This document shows positions 1-6,942 of a DNA stretch of 64,000 bases, piece by piece. The position numbers were made by a program, and so were the translations under genes. The stretch is taken from NCBI RefSeq assembly GCF_007747795.1, contig NZ_CP036275.1, forward strand, positions 5,200,001 through 5,264,000, written 5' to 3'. Position 1 is the first letter of the stretch, and each line of letters starts with the position of its first letter. Origin of the DNA: Maioricimonas rarisocia (GTDB taxonomy: Bacteria > Planctomycetota > Planctomycetia > Planctomycetales > Planctomycetaceae). Below the pieces are notes generated by a model. The model had not been told where the DNA came from. It did no database searches and worked only from the letters and a program-made list of their open reading frames with translations.

Positions 1-212
1 GATCACTGTCAGGTCGTGCATGTCGACCTGCCAGAGGGCAGCTGAACGTGTTCTCCACACTGCCGGGCACGCGGGCAGGGGCAGCCGGTGTGGCTCGGAG
101 GCCAGCCTTCGGGCATCGCGGCTGGTACCGGCACGTGGACGTTGTCTGATCATTTATAGACTTTATTGTTGATATCCCGTCGACAGCGGTTTATTCTGTT
201 TTGAAATCGATT
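1..212. other. Gene-free left edge with repeat fragments
   Basis: No gene is supported here. Positions 40-160 resemble the 3' part of the element seen at 2406-2700: both have the run from a GAACGT-type box through a GC-rich hairpin (58-87) to GTGTGGCTCGGAGG and a GCACGTGGAC box. Positions 163-212 match 2696-2749 (GACTTTATTGTTGAT, then CCCGTCGACAG). So the window opens inside a tandem or composite copy of the left-end repeat family. Confidence 0.6.
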
Positions 213-430
213 CAGACGTCGCCTCTCTCAGCGGATGTCCATTCGCGGCGACGGCATCACGGGCCAGATTCGGATGAGGGCCGTCCGATGATCAGTTTTC
301 GCTTCACACCGATCACTGCCGCACTGCCGGGAACGAACCCTTCGGGTGCTGATCGGCACAGTCAGCCTCGCTGCCAGGGGGCAGCTGAACGTCTTCTCCG
401 CACTGCTGGACAAGCCAGCAGTGGCACCCG
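213..430. repeat. Left-end interspersed repeat, copy 1
   Basis: Starts CAGACGTCGCCTCTCTCAGC and continues through a conserved core to CCGTCCGATGATCAG near 296, then a less conserved tail ending in a perfect 9-bp hairpin (CACTGCTGG at 401-409, loop ACAAG, CCAGCAGTG at 415-423). The same core occurs at 2406, 2750 and 5589, always on the same strand and always upstream of a gene group. I see no coding potential or transposase. It could be a miniature non-autonomous element or the junction sequence of gene cassettes. Confidence 0.8.
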
Positions 431-482
431 GCGAGGCGTCTCGCGTTCCGACAACCGCCAGCTAACAGGATAGGTGACGAAT

Positions 483-941
483 ATGCAGTCTCGTCTTGCG
501 GCGCTTGTGATCGCTATGTGTGCGATTCTATTTGTGAACACCATTCTCACAACGGACGGACAAGTTCTGGCAGAGTGCGACGAATCGCTTCTCAACATGT
601 GTTGCGCGGCGAACCAAGGCTGCCCGAATATGCAGTCTGACAACGGCCATGCCGTTGAGCGCACTGGCGTCTGCTACTTGCTACATGGAAGGTATTTACA
701 AGTTGTTGAATTCCTAACGGTATCGCTCTGCACCGCAACCGAAGAGGTGGAGGGAGCTGTCGACTGGCAATCCTGTGGCTACGATGAGGAAACGGCACAA
801 CCATGTGCGAACATACAGATCTGGCCTTCTCCCGCGTCTGGTTGCGATGATTCGGGTTTCGAGGTTGACGCCCAACTGATGGTGAAGGAGTGTTGCAACA
901 ACGACATGGGGCCCGGTTCATCATGCATAATCCAGGTTTGA
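483..941 (+). CDS. Small secreted cysteine-rich protein
   Basis: 152 residues. I chose ATG 483 over GTG 474 because AGG at 472-474 then sits 8 bases upstream. An N-terminal hydrophobic stretch (about residues 4-24) ending near VLA-E predicts Sec export. The mature part has 12 cysteines, including CC pairs, so disulfides are likely once it leaves the cytoplasm. I recognise no family. It directly precedes a single-pass membrane protein at 953, an arrangement repeated by the Cys-rich gene at 3951 and the membrane protein at 4289. That suggests a secreted peptide with a cognate membrane partner, but this is inference. Base composition is somewhat more AT-rich than the operon at 5.9 kb. Confidence 0.65.
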   Translation: MQSRLAALVIAMCAILFVNTILTTDGQVLAECDESLLNMCCAANQGCPNMQSDNGHAVERTGVCYLLHGRYLQVVEFLTVSLCTATEEVEGAVDWQSCGYDEETAQPCANIQIWPSPASGCDDSGFEVDAQLMVKECCNNDMGPGSSCIIQV

Positions 942-952
942 GGACGACACTG

Positions 953-2170
953 ATGCCGCTGTGCTTTCGCGTTGTCGCTCGGGTGCCGAGATTGCGGGCA
1001 GGCCGCTCAAATTACGGTCCTATCCGGACGAGGAGGGGCGGAAGAGCGCTCGCCGTGGCCGAGACGGCGCTCATTGCTGGTTGGCTGCTTGCAGCCACCG
1101 CACCGCTATATGGATCGCCACGAGGCGACGACACAGCACCGTCTTCGCTCCAGCGAATAGCGCGCGAGGAGTGGATGCGTCGCGTGTCGCAACTGCACCG
1201 ACTGACTGTTTCCTACACGTACCGGGTCGAACGGTTTCCCAGCGACGACGAGTTGGAGCTCAATCGAGATGGTGCGTCGAAGGGAATCTCGATCCGGATA
1301 CCCACGGCCCCCGAAGCAGGTTCGGGCACGTTTGCCGTTGACGGCACGCAATGGATGTTCTCGCAACAGCTTTCCGAGGGCTACGCTGAGCTTCCAGGCC
1401 AGTTTACTGCGTCCCGACAGGCAGCCGTGTTCTCGAATGGGCGGTTTGAGAGGCTCTACCTTCCGGCAGGAAGATCGCAGGCGCAGGGCACGATCGGCAA
1501 CACCCCGCAGCTTGCACGCGACAACCTTGTGGACGTGGCATTGGGCCTGCGTCTCTACAACGGCGATGACTGGGCCGATCGCGACACGGTCGCGTCAGCA
1601 ACGGCCAGCACTGGGAACCGGCCCGGCACAGTTGTGCTTACGTGCACCAGAAGCAACGGGCAACAGCATCAGCTTACGTTTGAGGTGGGAGATGAAGTCG
1701 CGCTCAGCGCATATCGCGGGCTTTCGCCTGGCGGGCAGGCGTTTGCTGATGGCAGCTTCGGTGACTTCGTCATGTGTGGCGACGTGCTTCTACCAGCCAC
1801 GATCCAGTGGACGTTTCTACGTCCGGACGGAACGCCCCGAAAGAAGGTGCTTCTTCAGGCACACTTCAGCGACCACGTTGACTCTCCCTTCCTTATCGAG
1901 TGGCCTCAGGGAGCGCTGGTGCTCGATACACGGACAGGAACTCCCATGCAGGTATCGAGCGGATCTCGAACTCTGGACGACAAGACGCTCTCGGAGGCTG
2001 CGGCCGAGGCACGAAGGAAGCAAATCCCCACTGCGATGCCTCCGCGTGACAAGCAGGACATCGCTGATCACGCAAACCGCCCCGTTGAACGCTGGCTGAT
2101 TGTCAACGTTGTCCTCCTGGCTGTGATTGCCCTCGGCCTCATGTTGCGTCGACGGGCGGCACGTCCGTGA
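953..2170 (+). CDS. Single-pass membrane protein with large extracytoplasmic domain
   Basis: 405 residues from ATG 953; the open frame extends back into the previous gene, but this is the first start that avoids overlap. An N-terminal hydrophobic segment (AETALIAGWLLAATAPL) looks like a signal peptide preceded by a long basic stretch. The middle is soluble and beta-rich in appearance. The C-terminus has one TM helix (WLIVNVVLLAVIALGLML) followed by RRRAARP, so the bulk should face the periplasm. No family recognised. It lies 11 bases after the Cys-rich gene and is followed by a terminator-like hairpin at 2302. The protein at 4289 has the same signal/large domain/C-terminal TM plan. Confidence 0.7.
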   Translation: MPLCFRVVARVPRLRAGRSNYGPIRTRRGGRALAVAETALIAGWLLAATAPLYGSPRGDDTAPSSLQRIAREEWMRRVSQLHRLTVSYTYRVERFPSDDELELNRDGASKGISIRIPTAPEAGSGTFAVDGTQWMFSQQLSEGYAELPGQFTASRQAAVFSNGRFERLYLPAGRSQAQGTIGNTPQLARDNLVDVALGLRLYNGDDWADRDTVASATASTGNRPGTVVLTCTRSNGQQHQLTFEVGDEVALSAYRGLSPGGQAFADGSFGDFVMCGDVLLPATIQWTFLRPDGTPRKKVLLQAHFSDHVDSPFLIEWPQGALVLDTRTGTPMQVSSGSRTLDDKTLSEAAAEARRKQIPTAMPPRDKQDIADHANRPVERWLIVNVVLLAVIALGLMLRRRAARP

Positions 2171-2301
2171 CCGTGCAAACAACCGGACAGACGTGGAAGA
2201 TGCAATACGCCGGCGTTCGCCTGCGCGCGGTGCCGGGTGTCGCATACAGCTTTTACGGCCCCGGCACTCGGCTCGGGGCACAACAACTGGTGCATCCAGG
2301 C

Positions 2302-2332
2302 AAGGCCTGTCCGTCCCGAACGGGCCTTTTCC
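2302..2332 (+). terminator. Terminator-like hairpin after membrane protein gene
   Basis: AAGGCCTGT (2302-2310), 9-nt loop, ACGGGCCTT (2320-2328): nine pairs including one G-T wobble, followed by TTCCCC. The T-tract is short, so efficiency is uncertain. The position about 130 bases after the stop at 2170 suits the end of the 483-2170 unit. Confidence 0.45.
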
Positions 2333-2405
2333 CCTCCGACGCCGACACGGCCAATGGACTATTGAACCACTCTATCGCCCGTGGTAGTGTGACACGACTT
2401 TAATG

Positions 2406-2622
2406 CAGACGTCGCCTCTCTCAGCGGATGTCCATTCGCGGCGACGGCACCACGGGCCGGATTCGGATGAGGGCCGTCCGATGATCAGTCTTCTCGACAC
2501 CTCGATCGCTGCCGCATTGCCGGCAAGGCACCGACCGGCTGGTGTTCCGCGTGAAGAGCCTCTCTGCCACGGTCCGACGCTACGTGTCTTCCGCACTGCC
2601 AGGCAAGCCGGCAGGGGCTTCC
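2406..2622. repeat. Left-end interspersed repeat, copy 2
   Basis: Same core as copy 1 (CAGACGTCGCCTCTCTCAGC to CCGTCCGATGATCAG), then a tail shared with copy 4 (TCTCGACACCTCGATCGC, GTGAAGAG, CTCTGCCACGGTCC) and a hairpin variant at 2594-2620 (CTGCCAGGCAAGCCGGCAGG). It is followed by GTGTGGCTCGGAGG and a GCACGTGGAC box, as at the left edge of the window. Confidence 0.8.
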
Positions 2623-2749
2623 GGTGTGGCTCGGAGGGCCAACCTTCGGGCATCGCGGGCGGCGCCGGCACGTGGACTTTTTCTGGGCATTTGCAGACTT
2701 TATTGTTGATGTCCCGTCGACAGTGGTTTATCATATTTCACAATTGATG

Positions 2750-2826
2750 CAGATGTCGCCTCTCTCAGCGGATGTCCATTCGCGGCGACAACATCACGGG
2801 CCAGATTCGGATGGGGCCGTCCGATG
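2750..2826. repeat. Left-end interspersed repeat, copy 3 (short, supplies a start codon)
   Basis: Short copy (CAGATGTCGCCTCTCTCAGC to CCGTCCGATGA). The repeat breaks off exactly at the conserved ATGATCAG, here ATGAATCG, which is the start of the glycosyltransferase-tail gene at 2824. Upstream, 2696-2749 matches 163-212 in front of copy 1. Confidence 0.75.
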
Positions 2827-3342
2827 AATCGCTTTGTGCAACTCCTCGTGTGCATGTCGCTGCTGGCGACAATGGCGAGCTCCCTTCGGGTGTACCCGCA
2901 CCAGCTTGCATATTTCAGCGAACTGGCCGGCGGCCCGGAGAATGGCTGGCGGCATCTATTGGGGAGCAACTGTGATTGGGGGCAGGATCTATTCTATTTG
3001 GAACGCTGGTTGGACGAGCACCCTGAAGCACGCCCACTGAAGGTGGCTTATTCTGGACCGATAGATCCCGCATTCGCGGGTATTGACTTGGACGCTCTGC
3101 CTCCACCACGCTGGATAATTCAAGGCGGTGACCAGCGATACCAGTTCAATGATTCCCACGGCCCTGTCTGGTGGTACGCCGTCAGCGTCAATGTTTTGCG
3201 CGGCGAAGGCGACACCTATCGCGACCTCCTGCGGATCACACCTGTCGCCACGGCAGGCGTCTCGCTCTACGTCTACCAGATTGCATCTGCGGACCAGCTG
3301 GATCCATACCATCCGCCAAGCATGGCGGATGTCGGCTCATGA
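2824..3342 (+). pseudogene. C-terminal fragment of a GT39-type glycosyltransferase
   Basis: 172 residues. It begins with one hydrophobic helix (QLLVCMSLLATMASSL) and then reads YPHQLAYFSELAGGPENGW followed by SNCDWGQDLFYLERWL, which resembles the soluble tail of planctomycete GT-C (family 39, PMT-like) glycosyltransferases. A complete enzyme has 9 or more TM helices and about 500-600 residues, including an N-terminal Asp/Glu catalytic loop; all of that is missing. The start codon is the ATG at the end of repeat copy 3, so the fragment appears to have been joined to the repeat. It may still be translated as a single-TM protein, but catalysis is not expected. Confidence 0.6.
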
Positions 3343-3361
3343 GACAGGCACGCCTCACATC

Positions 3362-3367
3362 AGGAGG
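3362..3367 (+). promoter_or_regulatory. Shine-Dalgarno AGGAGG fixing the start at 3375
   Basis: A perfect AGGAGG 7 bases before ATG 3375. It decides the start of the DUF1573-like gene, whose open frame otherwise extends back to 3171 inside the preceding gene. Confidence 0.7.
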
Positions 3368-3374
3368 ATGCTCC

Positions 3375-3830
3375 ATGACATGGAAACGCTATTCCTGGCT
3401 CTGTGTTCCCTTGGCTGGGATACTCGGCACGCTGGTGCTCGTGGTCGGCGGGGGAACTCTGCTTTATGGGTCGCCTGCGCTATTGCTCGCGCGCCTTCGA
3501 GGTGAACAACTTGTTCTTCGTCCGGCGGTACTCAAGCTGGGAGAGTGCGGCCCCGGTGCCGAGCGACATATCCTGCTGCAGTTGACGAACCTGGGAGAAC
3601 AGCCAGCCGGGATACTTGGCGGAACAACCACTTGTTCATGTGTTGCCACGCAGGGGCTGCCGATCACCGTCCCCGCGGGCGAGACGCGATCAGTGCCCGT
3701 CACGGTGCATGTCGGTGGGGAGGCTCCCGAATTCCGTCAGACGATCACGCTATTCACTGACGGCGATCAGCTTGGCACGCTGCAAGCCGAAGTCCGAGCG
3801 ATGGTGGTGAAGAGGTCTAGAAGCGAGTGA
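3375..3830 (+). CDS. DUF1573-like membrane-anchored protein
   Basis: 151 residues. One N-terminal TM helix (about residues 9-32, WLCVPLAGILGTLVLVVGGG) then an immunoglobulin-like domain: LVLRPAVLKLGECGPGAE, LLQLTNLGEQPAGILG, then TTTCSCVATQGLPITVPAGE. The TTTCSC turn and the VPAGET strand are typical of DUF1573 proteins, which are common exported Ig-fold domains in planctomycetes and Bacteroidetes with no assigned biochemical role. It sits 120 bases before the small Cys-rich gene, so co-transcription is plausible. Confidence 0.7.
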   Translation: MTWKRYSWLCVPLAGILGTLVLVVGGGTLLYGSPALLLARLRGEQLVLRPAVLKLGECGPGAERHILLQLTNLGEQPAGILGGTTTCSCVATQGLPITVPAGETRSVPVTVHVGGEAPEFRQTITLFTDGDQLGTLQAEVRAMVVKRSRSE

Positions 3831-3950
3831 AATGATAGCGACTGGGAAAGGAGGTGATCGAGGCTGAAATCAACGCTTTCGCACGACGTTACGTTCTGAA
3901 CAACGCCACTAAAGGGGTTGATTCGCGACTCACAACAGAAGGAGACTTGC

Positions 3951-4196
3951 ATGCGACGAATATTAATGTGGGGTTCGTCCGGTTTCGGAACACTCGGAGG
4001 CATGCTGCTGACCATCGGTCTCTTATTGGCTCCAGGTCATGTGTTCGCAACTTGCAGCGGCAATTCAGCGTGCGACCAGGATTGCACGCTGAACTCCTCC
4101 GGAGGCTGGTCAGGAGGCTGCAAGACCGACGAGAATTGCGATAGCTGCCGGTGCAACAACGACGACGACGCCACCGAGTGTGTCTGCACGTCCTAG
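3951..4196 (+). CDS. Very small secreted cysteine-rich protein
   Basis: 81 residues from ATG 3951, preceded by AGAAGGAG at 3937-3944. The signal peptide (FGTLGGMLLTIGLLLAPG, cleavage near VFA-T) leaves about 48 residues with nine cysteines (pattern C-x5-C-x3-C-x11-C-x5-C-x2-C-x-C-x8-C-x-C), rich in Asn, Asp, Gly and Ser. No family recognised. The odd cysteine count leaves one free for intermolecular bonding or metal binding. It is followed by a single-pass membrane protein, as is the larger Cys-rich gene at 483. Confidence 0.65.
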   Translation: MRRILMWGSSGFGTLGGMLLTIGLLLAPGHVFATCSGNSACDQDCTLNSSGGWSGGCKTDENCDSCRCNNDDDATECVCTS

Positions 4197-4288
4197 CAAG
4201 GTCGGCAAACATCGATAACATCCAAACTCTGGGGCGCGAGCTGCGCCCCGGGCCCTGGGATGTCGCACGCCAGGCGGTGGAGATCATC

Positions 4289-5359
4289 ATGCCAATCGAT
4301 CGAGGAAATGTGACTTCCGTATGCCTCGTCAGTCTCTTCATCAGCGGGTCTCTGACATTCTCGACGTGCCTTGCCGCAGATGACGATTTGAAGCAGCGGT
4401 TCCTCTCGGAAGCGCCCGAAGCATGGAGCCAATACCGTGTCCGGGCTGAGCACATCCAGGGAGCCGTCACATTCACGCAGACGAATCGTGGCAGTAGCGA
4501 GCGCGCCTTGCGTAGTACTGAACGTCAAATCACAGTTTTTAATCGCAATGCCCTCGTCATCAGCGAGAGAGAAAACCGGAACTCGGAGTATCTCAAAACG
4601 GCTGTCGGTGTGAATTCCGACTACGCATTCAGGGTGCAGTTCGACAGCGATGCCCGGCAGTGGGTCCTTACGGATCTGGACCGCGACGTACAGGATGTCG
4701 AATTGTCCTCGCTGGCGGAAGGCCCCAAGGAGTTGGCCTTGGGCCTTGTCTGCCGCGGAATGCGAGTTTTTGGCACCTGGCTCCCTGAGATGGTTTCTGA
4801 ACCGGGGTTCAGAGTGAATCAAGTCCTGACCTTCGAGCAGGGCAGCACGCAATTGGTTCGCGTTGAGTTCGACTACGAGCCTCAACAACACAGGAACAAT
4901 CCCGTTCGCGGAGGAACAATCCTGCTGGACCCGAGCCGGTATTGGCTGATTCGGGAGGCCAAAGTGCGAGCGTTCTGGATGCCGGGAGAGGAAGGGACCA
5001 TCACTGTTCAGGTGGAATACGCTGACGACGAGCTGACATCATTCCCCTTGTTGACACGCTATCTGGCTCAAGTCGATGCGCAACTGATTGGGGATCGCGC
5101 GAAAGAGGCCGGAACCAGCGAAGTGCATCACGATTGGGTATGGGACTTCGATCTGCGAGAGCTGAATAAGGCGTCGGAGCGGGAATTCACGCTTGCGGCC
5201 TTTGGTTTGCCCGAGCCGAGCGATCGCTTGGATGCCGGATCGCAAAGCGGGTCCTGGGGAACGCTCCTGGTGCTGGCGAACCTTTGCTTTCTCGTTGCCA
5301 TCGGACTCTGGTGGCTCAATCGGCGGAGGTATCCTGGCGAGAACGCCGGATCACCGTAG
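4289..5359 (+). CDS. Single-pass membrane protein with large extracytoplasmic domain
   Basis: 356 residues from ATG 4289 (the open frame extends back to 4151 across the previous gene). Signal peptide VCLVSLFISGSLTFSTCLA, cleavage before ADDD. Residues about 30-320 form a soluble domain that reads as alternating beta strands; this is reminiscent of LolA-like lipid-carrier folds, but that is only an impression. One C-terminal TM (LLVLANLCFLVAIGLWWL) then NRRRYPGENAGSP. Same plan as the 953 protein and likewise preceded by a Cys-rich secreted gene. Function unknown. Confidence 0.7.
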   Translation: MPIDRGNVTSVCLVSLFISGSLTFSTCLAADDDLKQRFLSEAPEAWSQYRVRAEHIQGAVTFTQTNRGSSERALRSTERQITVFNRNALVISERENRNSEYLKTAVGVNSDYAFRVQFDSDARQWVLTDLDRDVQDVELSSLAEGPKELALGLVCRGMRVFGTWLPEMVSEPGFRVNQVLTFEQGSTQLVRVEFDYEPQQHRNNPVRGGTILLDPSRYWLIREAKVRAFWMPGEEGTITVQVEYADDELTSFPLLTRYLAQVDAQLIGDRAKEAGTSEVHHDWVWDFDLRELNKASEREFTLAAFGLPEPSDRLDAGSQSGSWGTLLVLANLCFLVAIGLWWLNRRRYPGENAGSP

Positions 5360-5588
5360 ACATGTTTTACAGTCCGAGGTTTGCGGAACTTCACGAACGA
5401 CCGCATCCGGATCCTGTGCCGCCGCGGCCGGCTGGCCATGGAGCGGGCCCCCCGCAGTTAAGCAGCCACTTAGTAAGGGAAGCGAACCTTTGACGCGAGC
5501 GACGTCCTGCGGCTCCCCAGAACGGTGATGCGCTCAATAGACTATTGAACCACTCTGACGCCCGTGGTAACGTGACATGCCATTGATG
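5360..5588. other. Spacer before repeat copy 4
   Basis: No gene seen. Positions 5536-5580 match 2352-2400 (CTATTGAACCACTCT, then CGCCCGTGGTA), so the repeat family has a second conserved block about 50 bases long just before the core in copies 2 and 4. Copies 1 and 3 carry a different upstream block. Confidence 0.6.
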
Positions 5589-5801
5589 CAGACGTCGCCT
5601 CTCTCAGCGGATGTCCATTCGCGGCGACAACATCACGGGCCAGATTCGGATGGGGCCGTCCGATGATCAGTTCTCTCGACACCTCGATCGCTGCCGCACC
5701 GCCGGAAAGACGCCCGGCTGGTGATCCGCGTGAAGAGTTTCTCTGCCACGGTCCAACGGAACGTCTTCTCCGCACTGCCCGGCAAGCCGGCAGGGGCACC
5801 C
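5589..5801. repeat. Left-end interspersed repeat, copy 4
   Basis: Core as in the other copies, ending in a hairpin variant at 5773-5801 (CTGCCCGGCAAGCCGGCAGG). It ends about 60 bases before the start codon of the DUF1559 operon at 5860, so it lies in that operon's likely promoter/leader region. Confidence 0.8.
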
Positions 5802-5859
5802 GGCGCGCGCGGGCTGCGGTCGATCGCCTGGCCTCATCCCAGGGGAAGGGAACGATCGT

Positions 5860-6942
5860 ATGAGACGAACGGAACCTCGTCACGAACGTTCAGGCTGTGA
5901 CCGGCCCGGGCTCTCGATGATCGAACTGATCGTCGTGATGGGCCTGATCGCGATGCTCGCCGCACTGACCCTGCCGGCCGTCGGAAAGGCCCGGCAGGCC
6001 GCACGCCGCACGCAGTGCATCAACAACCTCCGCAATATCGCCTTCGGACTGACCCAGTTCGATCAGTCCCACAACCGGCTGCCCGCCTCCGGCAACTACT
6101 GGCACAACGAGAAGCTCAACTCGCGGCGGCACGTCAGCTGGGCCGTCACGCTGCTGCCGTATATCGGTGAGCAGACGCTGTTCGACCATCTCGACCTCAG
6201 CCTCCCGCTGGACGACCCGGCGAATGAGGCCCTGACCGAAGCGTACGTGCCGATCTATGTCTGCCCCGTCGATCTGAGCCGCAGCAAGGAGCGGACGCGG
6301 GATCTCAGCTACGTGGTGAACGCGGGGGTCGGGTTCACGACACGGCTGCGCAACGGCGTGCGGGACTGCCCCATCGACACCCGCTGGACGCCGCTCGACC
6401 TGGACGGCGACGGATCGGCCTGCAGCGGCGATCCGGCGGACGACGAGGACCGCAAGCGGTTCAAGATGATGGGGCTGTTCTTCCTGGAAACGTGGAACAC
6501 CGACATCACGAAACGGCACCACAGTATTGCGGATATCAAGGACGGGACGTCACAGACATTCATGGTGACCGAGAACGTGCGGGCCGGCTTCGATCCGAAC
6601 GATGCCTCGGTCGGCTTCGCCGATCCGACGCCGTACCGCTCGTCGTTTTTCATCGGCAACCCATGCCTCAGCGCGACCTGCCGCGACGGCAACGTCGACT
6701 ATCAGCGTTGCAACGCGGGGGACTTCCGGATCAACAGCGGTGTTGGAGAGGCGGAAGGTTCGTCGCCGGTGCCGAATTCGTTTCACGAAGGGGGCGTCTA
6801 TATGGCATACGCGGACGGGCACGTGACGTTTCTGTCCGAGTCGATTGACGGCGCGGTCTATGCCGCCATGGCGAGTCCCCAGGGGCTGATGCTCGCCGAC
6901 TCGCCGCTGGAACAGGTCATCGTCTCGGGGGAAGAACTGTGA
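5860..6942 (+). CDS. DUF1559 pseudopilin-like protein
   Basis: 360 residues. After a 16-residue basic leader the type IV prepilin motif reads GLSMIELIVVMGLIAMLAAL, with Glu at +5 of the mature protein, so processing by a prepilin peptidase (PilD-like) is expected. The helix is followed by ARRTQCINNLRNIAFGLTQF, the DUF1559 signature, and the C-terminus has HEGGVYMAYADGHVTFLSE, the typical H/F-x-G-x-x-x-x-x-x-D-G-H-V motif. DUF1559 proteins are highly expanded in planctomycetes and thought to form surface or fibre structures. First gene of a four-gene operon; its stop overlaps the next start by four bases (GTGA). Confidence 0.9.
   Translation: MRRTEPRHERSGCDRPGLSMIELIVVMGLIAMLAALTLPAVGKARQAARRTQCINNLRNIAFGLTQFDQSHNRLPASGNYWHNEKLNSRRHVSWAVTLLPYIGEQTLFDHLDLSLPLDDPANEALTEAYVPIYVCPVDLSRSKERTRDLSYVVNAGVGFTTRLRNGVRDCPIDTRWTPLDLDGDGSACSGDPADDEDRKRFKMMGLFFLETWNTDITKRHHSIADIKDGTSQTFMVTENVRAGFDPNDASVGFADPTPYRSSFFIGNPCLSATCRDGNVDYQRCNAGDFRINSGVGEAEGSSPVPNSFHEGGVYMAYADGHVTFLSESIDGAVYAAMASPQGLMLADSPLEQVIVSGEEL

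Larger units (their letters stand above)
2171..2823. other. Gene-free repeat block between two gene groups
   Basis: Contains the hairpin at 2302, a segment at 2352-2400 (CTATTGAACCACTCT...CGCCCGTGGTA) that recurs at 5536-5580, and repeat copies 2 and 3. A short open frame at 2167-2403 has no recognisable features and is not called. Confidence 0.6.

Noticed and set aside
2167..2403. 78-codon open frame after the 953 gene
   Set aside because: No signal, domain or ribosome-binding site; contains the terminator-like hairpin.
213..5801. Left-end repeats considered as integron attC sites
   Set aside because: I see no paired RYYYAAC/GTTRRRY core sites and no integrase gene. Kept only as a generic cassette-array idea.
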